47,697 nucleotides of DNA from Janthinobacterium sp. UMAB-56 (lineage in GTDB: Bacteria; Pseudomonadota; Gammaproteobacteria; Burkholderiales; Burkholderiaceae_D). The stretch covers positions 140,672 through 188,368 of the forward strand of contig NZ_LT607651.1 of NCBI RefSeq assembly GCF_900095265.1, read 5' to 3'. The translations under genes and the position numbers were made by a program. Shown here one piece after another: positions 7,480 through 15,707 of this stretch; position 1 is the stretch's first letter, and every line of letters begins with the position of its first letter. The notes under the pieces are model-generated. The model had not been told where the DNA came from, did no database searches, and was given only the letters and a program-made list of their open reading frames with translations.

Positions 7480-7638
7480 GTTCGATTTTTCAATCGCTTA
7501 GCTGATTTTGCAGAATACCGCCCCGCACCATCAAGCACCTTTTCACTACCGAAAAGCCGACGCCTTTCATCGATGGACGCAGCTGCTTTCACAGTGGCGT
7601 CCAGCGCATCGAGAAGTTGCTGTCTCGAAAGAAGCGGG
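7480..7638 (-). other. structured leader or small-RNA candidate upstream of tRNA-Arg
   Basis: This is most of the 424-base gene-free stretch between the tRNA at 7440 and the kinase start at 7865. A strong minus-strand promoter (7639-7667) would transcribe it towards the tRNA. The minus strand shows several possible hairpins: TCGAGA/TCTCGA, TGGACGC/GCGTCCA, CTTTTC/GAAAAG and CGATT/AATCG around GAAA. A 26-codon reading frame from ATG at 7570 (MKGVGFSVVKRCLM...) and a 45-codon frame from GTG also exist, but neither has a convincing ribosome binding site. I see no terminator before the tRNA. Confidence 0.3.
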
Positions 7639-7667
7639 ATTATAGGGACTGCTTTACAACCTGTCCA
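7639..7667 (-). promoter_or_regulatory. strong minus-strand sigma-70-type promoter
   Basis: TGGACA (7667-7662) and a perfect TATAAT (7644-7639) are separated by exactly 17 bases. The bases after the -10 are CCCGC, a GC-rich discriminator like that of stable-RNA promoters under stringent control. It points away from the kinase gene and towards the tRNA-Arg genes about 190 bases downstream. The rest of the stretch to 7864 shows a TACAAT at 7720-7725 on the plus strand, without a clear -35, which may serve the kinase gene. Confidence 0.6.
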
Positions 7668-7864
7668 GTGCTATCTGCAGGCGGCGCGCAAGCGTGCGGT
7701 GGGGCGCGCTGCTTGGGGCTACAATACCAGCCAGACAGGGGCGTTTGCGCGTCCCATCATTCATGATGGCTGGCAGTTCCATCATGCCCCACTAACTGAG
7801 CTCAGCGACGGCGGCCCGGCCGGGCAAAAGCCCGTGCGGCAGCCTCACTGTTGCAGGATGTCCG

Positions 7865-9925
7865 ATGGCCAAGCATGACCGCAAGCAAAATCTGCTGCCC
7901 CCATCAGCGCCGCTGAGCCTGTCAAACGAGCGCCTGGTCAACTTGCTAGAGAGCATCACCGATGGCTTGTGCCTGCTCGACCGCGACTGGACCATCCGCT
8001 ACCTCAATGCGCGCGGCGCTGACATGCTGGCGCCGCAGCACGCGCCTGGCGCCAGCCTGGCGGGCAAGAACTTGTGGCAAGCCTGCCCCGACCTGCTGGG
8101 AACGGAACTGGAAACGCAGTACCGGCGTGCCATGGCGCAGCAGCACAGCTGCAGTTTCGAGCTGCCATATCCGCTGCTGGGGCACTGGCTGGAAGTACGC
8201 GCCTTCCCTTGCAGCGATGGCTTGACTACGTATCTGCAGGACATCAGCCAGCGCAAGGCGGCCGAGGAGAGCTTGCGCCACAGCGAGGAAGACTTGCGCG
8301 CGCTGGCCAATTCCATCCCCCAACTGGCCTGGATCGCCAGCTTCGACGGCACCATTGCGTGGTACAACCAGCGCTGGCACGACTACACGGGCACCAGCGC
8401 CGAACAGATGGCGGGCGATGGCTGGAGCATCGCCTATGACGCGCAGTACCTGCCGCCCATGCTGCAAGCCTGGAAGGCCGCCTTGCGCGATGGCACGCCC
8501 TTTGAAATGGAATTTCCCATCCGTGGCGCCGATGGCCAGTACCGCTGGTTCCTGACGCGTGCCAATCCCGTGCGCGACCGTGGCGGCCAGCTGCTGCGCT
8601 GGTTTGGCACGAGCACCGATGTCGACCAGGTCAAGCGCGCGCAGGAAGCCTTGCGCGATGAGACGCGCGTGCTCGAGTTGCTCAACAATACGGGCGCGAC
8701 CCTGGCCGGCACCCTCGACTTGCCGGCCCTGCTGCAGGCAAGCGTCGATGCGGCCACGCGCATCAGCGGCGCGCGCTTCGGCGCCTTTTATTATGACGAT
8801 GCGGGAGAGTTCCACGACAGTCCCGCCGCCCTGCCCTTGGCGCGCGCCGTCAACGGCATCAGCCTGGGCCAGGCCGATGCCATTGCCACGGAACTGCGCC
8901 AGGGAGCTGCCATGCGCCAGAACGATTTGCTGGCCGCGCCTGACGCCAGCGCCGACGGCACGCCGGCGCTGCGCAGCTGTCTGAGCCTGCCCGTCAGTTC
9001 GCGCTCGGGCCTGTTGTTGGGGCGCTTGCTGCTGGGCCATCCGCAAGCGGGCATGTTCAGCGCACGCAGCGAGCGCATCGTCTCGGCCATCGCGGCCCAG
9101 GCCGCCGTCGCGCTCGACAATACGCGCCTGTACGCGGCCGCCACGCGCGCCGCCGAAGAGCGCAAGGTGCTGCTCGACAGCGAACGCGAAGCGCGCGCCG
9201 AGGCCGAGCGCACGAACCAGCTGAAAGATGATTTTCTCGCCACCCTGTCGCACGAATTACGCACGCCGCTGTCGGCCATCCTGGGCTGGGCCCAGGTGCT
9301 GCGGAGCGGCACGCGCGACCAGGCCGACCTGCACCGCGGCTTGCAAAGCATCGAACGCAATGCACGCGCACAGGCGCAGCTGATCGAAGACTTGCTCGAC
9401 ATGAGCCGCATCACTTCAGACAAGGTGCTGCTCGACCTGCAAACCATCGTGCCCGCCAGCATCATCGCCTCGGCCATCGAAACCCTGCGCCCGGCGGCCG
9501 ACGCCAAGCACATCGCCATTCACACCAGCATCGCCAGCGATGCGGGCAGGATCACGGGCGACCCCAGCCGTATCCAGCAAATGATCTGGAACCTGCTGTC
9601 GAATGCCCTGAAGTTCACGCCGCAAGGGGGCCGGGTCGATATCGGTGTGCGCCGCGAGGCCACCCGCCTGCTCATCACGGTGAGCGACAACGGCGTCGGC
9701 ATCAAAAAGGATTTCCTGCCCCACGTGTTTGACCGCTTCCGCCAGGCCGACGCCTCGACCACGCGCCGGCATGGCGGCCTGGGCCTGGGACTGGCCATCG
9801 TCAAGCATCTGGTGGAGCAGCATGGCGGCACCGTCACGGCCAGCAGCGCCGGCGACATGCAGGGCGCCAGCTTTACCGTCCGCCTGCCTCTGGGGACGCC
9901 GGCCGCGCCCGTGCGCCAGCCATGA
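7865..9925 (+). CDS. PAS-PAS-GAF sensor histidine kinase (hybrid kinase that has lost its receiver)
   Basis: A 686-residue cytoplasmic sensor kinase without membrane segments. PAS 1 is about residues 20-125 (ITDGLCLLDRDWTIRYLNA), PAS 2 about 140-260 (DGTIAWYNQRWHDYTG, PAS_3 type with a PAC tail WFGTSTDVDQVK). A GAF domain spans about 275-430. HisKA has the phospho-acceptor His463 in LSHELRTPLSAILGWA. HATPase_c has the N box NLLSNALKF, G1 DNGVGI, F box FDRFRQAD and G2 GGLGLGLAIVK. The ATG at 7865 has AGGA 7 bases upstream. The TGA at 9923-9925 falls exactly where the linker to a receiver domain is expected; that domain continues in the next frame (see 9926-10325). Phosphate would normally pass from His463 to the receiver. 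Confidence 0.92.
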   Translation: MAKHDRKQNLLPPSAPLSLSNERLVNLLESITDGLCLLDRDWTIRYLNARGADMLAPQHAPGASLAGKNLWQACPDLLGTELETQYRRAMAQQHSCSFELPYPLLGHWLEVRAFPCSDGLTTYLQDISQRKAAEESLRHSEEDLRALANSIPQLAWIASFDGTIAWYNQRWHDYTGTSAEQMAGDGWSIAYDAQYLPPMLQAWKAALRDGTPFEMEFPIRGADGQYRWFLTRANPVRDRGGQLLRWFGTSTDVDQVKRAQEALRDETRVLELLNNTGATLAGTLDLPALLQASVDAATRISGARFGAFYYDDAGEFHDSPAALPLARAVNGISLGQADAIATELRQGAAMRQNDLLAAPDASADGTPALRSCLSLPVSSRSGLLLGRLLLGHPQAGMFSARSERIVSAIAAQAAVALDNTRLYAAATRAAEERKVLLDSEREARAEAERTNQLKDDFLATLSHELRTPLSAILGWAQVLRSGTRDQADLHRGLQSIERNARAQAQLIEDLLDMSRITSDKVLLDLQTIVPASIIASAIETLRPAADAKHIAIHTSIASDAGRITGDPSRIQQMIWNLLSNALKFTPQGGRVDIGVRREATRLLITVSDNGVGIKKDFLPHVFDRFRQADASTTRRHGGLGLGLAIVKHLVEQHGGTVTASSAGDMQGASFTVRLPLGTPAAPVRQP

Positions 9926-10325
9926 CTTGCGCGGCGTCACTGTGCTGCTGGTCGATGACGAAGCCGATGCGCGCGAAATGACGGCGCGCATCCTGCGCGA
10001 GCATCATGCCGAAGTGCATGGCGCCGGCAGTGTGGCGCAGGCGCTACAATTGCTGCAGTAGCTGCGCCCGCATGTGCTTGTCATCGACATCGCCATGCCC
10101 GATGCCGGGGCTGTCGACTTGCTGGCGCAGATCCGCGCGCACGCCTCCCCTGATGCGGTGCGGCTGCCCGCGCTGGCACTGACGGCGTTCACGCCAGCGC
10201 AGGACCGCCAGCGGGCGCTGGCCGGCGACTTCCAGTCCTGCGTCTCGAAACCGCCCGACCCGGACGAACTGTTGGCGGCCGTGGCGCAACTGGCCGCAGC
10301 GCGCGTGACCGACCGGCCGTCCTGA
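9926..10325 (+). pseudogene. broken receiver (REC) domain of the hybrid kinase
   Basis: Directly after the kinase stop, the +1 frame encodes a receiver domain: HDLRGVTVLLVDDEADARE with the acidic DDE pocket, LVIDIAMPDAGA with the phospho-acceptor Asp (codon 10086-10088), the Thr/Ala switch LALTAFT, and the conserved Lys in CVSKPPDPDELLAA. Two lesions separate it from the kinase. A one-base shift lies near 9911-9922, and an in-frame TAG interrupts it at 10059-10061 (CAG-TAG-CTG, most simply a former CAG). No ATG opens this frame; a TTG at 9927 could, but the amber codon would still truncate it. All key residues survive, so the damage looks recent. It was most likely the C-terminal domain of the kinase at 7865-9925. 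Confidence 0.75.
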
Positions 10326-10675
10326 CCGCCCGCGCACGTCGGCAAAAAATCCCGAGAAAAGATGGTGCAAAGAAATACATAGTGCAGTACAAAATGACTA
10401 TTTTCATGGGTGAGCCTTCCTACTTTCAGACGCGGCACTGTCCTACAAGCAACTAAGCTGAAATTTGCTACACTTAAATGCAGAAGCACACCTGCACGGC
10501 AGGCAAGAGACCGGCAACCTTGGCTGCCCTCAGTGGCAGAAGCGAGTTCAAGCGCTGTTGTGCGCCCTATCTTGTTGCAAGGCGCTACTATCTTCCCCAC
10601 TGCCGTCAGCCGCGCCGCCGGCCCTTGGCTGCGGTACAAGCCAGTGTTGCATAGACCGTATAACCGAGACCCTAC
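10326..10675. other. 350-base stretch without a gene
   Basis: This lies between the broken receiver domain and the REC-GGDEF gene. It is less GC-rich than the genes around it. I see no terminator, no RNA gene and no reading frame with a believable start. A TATAAC at about 10660 lies close to the next start codon, but has no matching -35. It probably holds the promoter of the downstream gene. Confidence 0.4.
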
Positions 10676-11659
10676 ATGCCCAGCCAAGATGAGATTTTGA
10701 AAGCCAAAATTTTGGTCGTTGACGATTCGCCCGACAATGTCGACCTGATGCTGGAAATCCTGCGCGATGCGGGCTATACCAACGTCATGGCCACCATGCG
10801 TCCGGCCCAGGTCTGCCCCCTGCACCGCGAACATTGCTACGACCTGATCTTGCTGGATTTGCAAATGCCGGAACTCAATGGTTTCCAAGTCATGAAAGGC
10901 TTGAAGGAAATCGAGCATGGCGGCTACCTGCCCGTGCTGGCCCTGACGGCGCAGCCGAGTTTCAAGATTGCCGCCCTGGAAGCGGGCGCGCGCGACTTCA
11001 TCAGCAAGCCCTTCGACCTGATGGAAGTGCACAAGCGCATCCACAACATGCTGGAAGTGCGCCTGCTGTACAAGGAACTGGCGCAATACAGCAAGCAGCA
11101 GCAGGAATTGGCACTGCACGATCCGCTGACGGGCTTGCCCAACCGGCGCCTGCTGGAAGACCGCATAGAGCATACCCTGCAGCAATCGGCCCGCAGCCGG
11201 GGCAAGTCAGCCATCCTGTACCTGGACCTGGACGGCTTCAAGGCCATCAACGACAGTTACGGCCACGGCTATGGCGATGACATCCTGAAAATGGTGGCGG
11301 CGCGCCTGGTGGGCGCCTCGCGCAAGGAAGACACGGTGGCGCGCATCGGCGGCGACGAATTCGTCATCGTGCTGGGCAACCTGGCGGGCAAGGGCGACGC
11401 GCGCGAACCGGCGGCCAAGCTGATCGAAGTCATTTCCGATCCTTATTTCATCAACGACCTGACCTTGCGCCTGTCGACCAGCATCGGCATTGCAATCTAC
11501 CCGGACGACGCCAGCACCGTCGAATCCCTGCTGGGCGTGGCCGACACGGCCCTGTATGAAGCCAAGCGCGCTGGCAAGAACCGCTTTTGCTGCTCGCCCC
11601 ACGAAGTGCTCGCGTCGCAGGTGAACGTGCAAAAAAGCGGCATCCCCTCGATCGCCTGA
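10676..11659 (+). CDS. response regulator with GGDEF output (diguanylate cyclase)
   Basis: A 327-residue two-domain protein like PleD or WspR. The receiver domain (residues 10-130) has acidic Asp16/Asp17, phospho-acceptor Asp61 (LILLDLQMP) and Lys111 (FISKPFD). A short helical linker with LALHDPLTGLPNRR leads into GGDEF. The active site GGDEF is at 225-229 and the inhibitory I-site RxxD at 216-219 (RKED), so it should make c-di-GMP and be product-inhibited. Phosphorylation by a kinase should activate it; the neighbouring kinase at 7865, which has lost its own receiver, is a possible partner, but this is inference. A bidirectional terminator follows at 11680. Confidence 0.92.
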   Translation: MPSQDEILKAKILVVDDSPDNVDLMLEILRDAGYTNVMATMRPAQVCPLHREHCYDLILLDLQMPELNGFQVMKGLKEIEHGGYLPVLALTAQPSFKIAALEAGARDFISKPFDLMEVHKRIHNMLEVRLLYKELAQYSKQQQELALHDPLTGLPNRRLLEDRIEHTLQQSARSRGKSAILYLDLDGFKAINDSYGHGYGDDILKMVAARLVGASRKEDTVARIGGDEFVIVLGNLAGKGDAREPAAKLIEVISDPYFINDLTLRLSTSIGIAIYPDDASTVESLLGVADTALYEAKRAGKNRFCCSPHEVLASQVNVQKSGIPSIA

Positions 11660-11679
11660 ACTTACTTTCCGTACGGCAC

Positions 11680-11719
11680 AAAAAAACCGGCTAGCCCTCA
11701 TCAGGCCAGCCGGTTTTTT
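11680..11719. terminator. bidirectional intrinsic terminator
   Basis: CCGGCTAGCC (11687-11696) pairs with GGCCAGCCGG (11704-11713) apart from one mismatch, flanked by a run of A (11680-11686) and a run of T (11714-11719). It sits between two convergent genes and can serve both. Confidence 0.88.
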
Positions 11720-11733
11720 ATGTTCAGCAGGCT

Positions 11734-12440
<707 letters not shown>

Positions 12441-13154
12441 ATGTCCGCACAAACAGATCCGAACAAGGAAGCGGCGCATGCCGATGCGGAACGCGCCGCC
12501 GACCTCAGCGAGTTGCTGGGCCATGTCAACACCAGCTGGGACAATGAACGGCGCGCCCTGTCGCGCCAGCTGCACGACAGCCTGGGCTCCTCGCTGACGG
12601 CGCTGACCATGCACCTGTCGCTGCTGACGCAAAAAATGCCGCAGGAAGCGGCCTTGCTCGACCGTGCGGCGACCATGAAGCAATTGCTGCTGAATGTGAT
12701 TGAAACCAACCGGCAAATGCAGATGAAGCTGTGGAATGACAAGCTCGAGTTTCTCGGCGTGAACGTGGCACTGGGCGAGCTGGCCGCGCAATTTGCCGAA
12801 CAACACAAGATTACCGTGCGCTGCAGCCTGCCCGAAGATGAACTGATTTGCCCCCGCAACGTGGGCGTGGCCCTGCTGCGCACCCTGGAAGAGGCGCTCA
12901 GCAACATCGCCACGCACGCCAGCGCCACGCAGGTGGACATCATCATCGACGACAACGACGAAGCGCTGATGATGACCGTCAAGGATAACGGCAGCGGCTT
13001 GCCGGCCAGCGAGCCCGTCGAAATGCACAAGCATGGCCTGCGCTCCGTGCGCGAGCGCGTGCAGTACCTGGGCGGCAGCCTGAGCCTGGCGGCCAATCCG
13101 CAAGGTGGTACGGCCCTGACCGTCGTCTTGCCGCGCATTAGCCCGAAAGAATAG
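12441..13154 (+). CDS. soluble HisKA_3-type sensor histidine kinase
   Basis: A 237-residue NarX/DegS-type kinase core without any membrane segment or recognisable sensor domain. The phospho-acceptor is His45 in the HisKA_3 signature SRQLHDSLGSSLTALTM. The HATPase_c region follows with TLEEALSNIATHASATQ (N box), DNGSGLP (G1) and HGLRSVRERVQYLGG (G2). Partners of this class are NarL/FixJ regulators, none of which is adjacent. The first 30 residues are Ala/Glu-rich and probably helical. The ATG at 12441 has a weak GGGG ribosome binding site. It probably takes its signal from a partner protein. Confidence 0.87.
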   Translation: MSAQTDPNKEAAHADAERAADLSELLGHVNTSWDNERRALSRQLHDSLGSSLTALTMHLSLLTQKMPQEAALLDRAATMKQLLLNVIETNRQMQMKLWNDKLEFLGVNVALGELAAQFAEQHKITVRCSLPEDELICPRNVGVALLRTLEEALSNIATHASATQVDIIIDDNDEALMMTVKDNGSGLPASEPVEMHKHGLRSVRERVQYLGGSLSLAANPQGGTALTVVLPRISPKE

Positions 13155-13231
13155 TCATCGCGCGGCGGGACCGGGCCATAGCGCCGCCGGGCCGCCCTGC
13201 CCCGCTGAACGAGTCAACGACAGGAGATCGT

Positions 13232-13753
13232 ATGCAACGATACGCAAGCACCCTGCTGGCAGCGCTGCTGGCCGTCGGCCCCGCCCAGGCCGCCGAAAAG
13301 GTCGTGGCGCCGCCGGAAACCGTGGACAAGCTGGCCTGGCTGGCCGGCTGCTGGAATGTCGACGGCGCCGAGCCTGGCTCCGGCGAACAATGGAGCACGG
13401 CCGCCGGCGGCACCCTCCTGGGCGCCAGCCGCACCGTCAAGGGCGGCAAGACGACGGCCTTTGAATTCGTGCAGATCCGCCTCACCGACCCGGGCCAGCT
13501 GGCCTACATCGTGCAGCCGTCGGGCCAGCCACCCGTGATCTTCAACCTGCTGCGCCAGGATAAGCCGAATGAATTCATCTTCGCCAACCTGGACAATGAC
13601 TTCCCGAGCCGCATCATCTACCGCCACGACAGCGAACGCATCTTGCATGCCAGCATCACCGGCACCTTGAAGGGCAAGCTCACCACCATAGCCTTCCCCA
13701 TGACGCGGGGCCGCTGCGAAACGGCGCCCAGCGCCCGCAGCAAAGTGCGCTGA
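13232..13753 (+). CDS. exported DUF6265 family protein
   Basis: A 173-residue protein with a clear signal peptide (RYASTLLAALLAVGPAQA, cut near residue 20). The mature part follows the DUF6265 pattern: LAWLAGCWNVDG, then EQWSTAAGGTLLGASRTV, FEFVQIR, a PSGQPPVIFNL strand, EFIFANLDNDFPSRIIY, and a C-terminal FPMTRGRCE. It is likely a periplasmic lipocalin-like beta-barrel of unknown ligand. The ATG at 13232 has AGGAGAT 8 bases upstream. It begins 77 bases after the kinase gene and could be co-transcribed. Confidence 0.83.
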   Translation: MQRYASTLLAALLAVGPAQAAEKVVAPPETVDKLAWLAGCWNVDGAEPGSGEQWSTAAGGTLLGASRTVKGGKTTAFEFVQIRLTDPGQLAYIVQPSGQPPVIFNLLRQDKPNEFIFANLDNDFPSRIIYRHDSERILHASITGTLKGKLTTIAFPMTRGRCETAPSARSKVR

Positions 13754-13755
13754 TG

Positions 13756-13781
13756 TAATAAAAAGGGGCCGCAAGGCCCCT
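13756..13781 (-). terminator. intrinsic terminator of the NDH-2 transcript
   Basis: AGGGGCC (13764-13770) and GGCCCCT (13775-13781) form a 7-bp stem with a GCAA loop. On the minus strand the stem is followed by TTTTATTA, so it ends leftward transcription from the gene at 13818. There is no T run on the plus strand. Confidence 0.75.
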
Positions 13782-13817
13782 GGTTTGCCACGGCGCCTAG
13801 CGCCTGCTGCAACTTGC

Positions 13818-15116
13818 CTAGTGCAGCTTGACCTGCGGCGTGCTGCGCTTGATGAGGAAGCGGCCCATGGCCAGGACGGCCGTGCGCACGCTGCCCAGCA
13901 CGGCGTTGTGATGCATCAGGTGCAGGCTGACATACATCATGCGCGCGACAAAGCCTTCGACGAACCAGCTCAAGCCCTTCAATGAACCCATCAAGGTGCC
14001 CACCGAGGTAGTGCGGCCGAAGGAAACGAGCGAACCGTAGTCCAAGTATTCGTACGGCTTCGTTTGCGGCGGTTTGCCCTTCGCTTGCAGCAGAAAGGTT
14101 TTCAACAGGTAGTCGGCTTGCTGATGGGCAGCCTGGGCGCGCGGCGGCACCAGCTTGCCGTCCGGTCCCGCGCAGGCGGCGCAATCGCCGAGCGCGAAAA
14201 TATTCGCGTGGCCTTGCACATTGAGCATGCCGCTCACTTCCAGCTGCCCGGCGCGGTTGGTCGGCAAGCCCAAGGTCGACAGGAATTCCGGCGCACGGAT
14301 GCCGGCGGCCCACACGCAGATGTCGGCCGCATAGCTGGTGCCGCTCGCCACCGTCACCTTGTCGGCTTCGATCGTGGTGACGCGCGTATCGGTCACGACG
14401 GTGATGCCATGCTGGTGCAGCAGTTTCGAGGCGGCAATGGAGACGCGCTCGGGCAGCGGCGCCAGGATGCGCGGCGCTCCTTCTAGCAGGGTGATGCGCA
14501 CATCCTTGATGGCGTTGAGACTCTGGAAACCATACGCGGCATACACGCCGCTCGCTTCGCGCAATTCGGCCGCCAGCTCCACGCCCGTGGCGCCGCCGCC
14601 GATGATGACGATGTCCACGCCCGGATGGCCCGCGTCGCCCTGGCGCTGCTCGGCCATGGCCAGCAGTTTGAGCAAGGTCAAGCGGAAACGTTCAGCGTCT
14701 TCCGTGGCATTCAGGGAAATCGTGTTTTCCCTGGCGCCGGGCACGCCGAAGTAATTCGAGGTGCTGCCCACGGCCAGCACCAGCTGGTCGTAGTGGATTG
14801 TACGCTGCGGCAAGAGCTGTTCATCCTTGTCAGTGGCGATGGCACCCACGGTGACGCTGTTCGACGCCGCATCGAGCGCGATCAAGGGGCCATAGACATA
14901 GGTAAAACCATTGTCATGCGCCAGCATCTGGTACGACAGGCCCTCTTGATGAATATCCAGGGTGCCGGCCGCCACTTCATGCAGGGACGGCTTCCAGATA
15001 TGGTACAGGCGGCTGTCGACCAGGGTCACCTGGCCGGGGCCGAGCTTGCGGCTGAGTTTGCAGGCCAGCTCCAGGCCGCCTGCACCGCCACCTACGATAA
15101 CGATTTTACTGTGCAA
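13818..15116 (-). CDS. ndh: type II NADH dehydrogenase (NDH-2)
   Basis: A 432-residue FAD/NAD-binding oxidoreductase of the Ndh type. The FAD motif VGGGAGGLE is at residues 8-16, the NADH motif IIGGGATGVELAAEL near 170, and the FAD-contacting block FALGDCAA near 310. AQAAHQQA corresponds to the quinone-site region of NDH-2. A C-terminal amphipathic stretch (FVARMMYVSLHLMHH) fits peripheral membrane attachment. It would pass electrons from NADH to quinone without pumping protons. The start is TTG at 15116, supported by AGGAGG just upstream and an in-frame stop 15 bases before; no ATG is available. It follows the Lys/His-rich protein gene by 15 bases, and both are probably co-transcribed. Confidence 0.88.
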   Translation of the reverse strand: MHSKIVIVGGGAGGLELACKLSRKLGPGQVTLVDSRLYHIWKPSLHEVAAGTLDIHQEGLSYQMLAHDNGFTYVYGPLIALDAASNSVTVGAIATDKDEQLLPQRTIHYDQLVLAVGSTSNYFGVPGARENTISLNATEDAERFRLTLLKLLAMAEQRQGDAGHPGVDIVIIGGGATGVELAAELREASGVYAAYGFQSLNAIKDVRITLLEGAPRILAPLPERVSIAASKLLHQHGITVVTDTRVTTIEADKVTVASGTSYAADICVWAAGIRAPEFLSTLGLPTNRAGQLEVSGMLNVQGHANIFALGDCAACAGPDGKLVPPRAQAAHQQADYLLKTFLLQAKGKPPQTKPYEYLDYGSLVSFGRTTSVGTLMGSLKGLSWFVEGFVARMMYVSLHLMHHNAVLGSVRTAVLAMGRFLIKRSTPQVKLH

Positions 15117-15131
15117 AGCTCCTCCTGCCTG

Positions 15132-15614
15132 TTAATCCCGGTGCCCGTTGCCGTGACCATTGTCATGGCCCTTGCCCGGTTTGTTGTCATGCTTGTCGCG
15201 CTTGTCAAAGTGCTTATCACGCTTATCATGCTTGTCATCATGACGGCCGCGGTCCGCATAATCGGGACGGCCATGCTCGCCATGCTGCTGGCGGTAGCGA
15301 GGCACATATTGATTGTTATACCAGCTATCCTGTACGAAATAGACCTCTTGGTTACAGGCGTTATACTTGCGGCAATGCTTGGACCAGTTCTTCGCATGGC
15401 CGGGCGGCACGCGCAAATAGATGGGACGGGCCGAATAGTATTGCGGACGCTGAACGATGACGGGTTGGGCATAGATCAGTTGCGGCGCAGGATAGTCACC
15501 CACGTCGATGCGGCCATAAAAGCCGGGCTGGCCGATGCTGACCGACACACCGACCTGGGCAACGGCGGCGGTGGCGGCCGACAGCAAGACGGCAGCAAGA
15601 ATCAGGGTTTTCAT
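15132..15614 (-). CDS. exported protein with Lys/His/Asp-rich tail
   Basis: A 160-residue protein with a signal peptide (MKTLILAAVLLSAATAAVAQ). The middle part has a small conserved-looking module, PPGHAKNWSKHCRKYNACNQ then EVYFVQDSWYNN, with two cysteines. The last 45 residues are low complexity, repeating KHDKRDKH-like units and ending GHDNGHGNGHRD. Such tails often bind metals such as Zn, Ni or Cu; here this is inference. The ATG at 15614 is preceded by AAAGGAG; a longer frame upstream lacks this. It sits 15 bases before the NDH-2 gene on the same strand. Similar proteins with the PPGHAKNW block are common in Burkholderiales, from memory. Confidence 0.78.
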   Translation of the reverse strand: MKTLILAAVLLSAATAAVAQVGVSVSIGQPGFYGRIDVGDYPAPQLIYAQPVIVQRPQYYSARPIYLRVPPGHAKNWSKHCRKYNACNQEVYFVQDSWYNNQYVPRYRQQHGEHGRPDYADRGRHDDKHDKRDKHFDKRDKHDNKPGKGHDNGHGNGHRD

Positions 15615-15707
15615 GAGGACACTCCTTTTATCAGTTATGCCGTCATTGTAGACCTTGTACGCCAGGCTGTTTGTTCGCAAGGACACATAAGGAGCGCCGT
15701 GACCATC

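Noticed and set aside
7480..7640. Two short minus-strand frames (26 codons from ATG, 45 codons from GTG) upstream of tRNA-Arg
   Set aside because: Neither has a ribosome binding site, and the region is better explained as untranslated leader; kept only as a note.
9927..10061. Stand-alone receiver protein from TTG at 9927
   Set aside because: It would stop at the amber codon after 44 residues, before the phospho-acceptor Asp, so it could not be a working receiver.
10410..10700. 96-codon frame in the gap before the REC-GGDEF gene
   Set aside because: It has no recognisable features and overlaps the true start of the next gene in another frame.
13764..13781. Terminator of the DUF6265 gene on the plus strand
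   Set aside because: The T run is only on the minus-strand side of the stem; the plus-strand side reads GGTTTGCC, so I assign it to the NDH-2 transcript.
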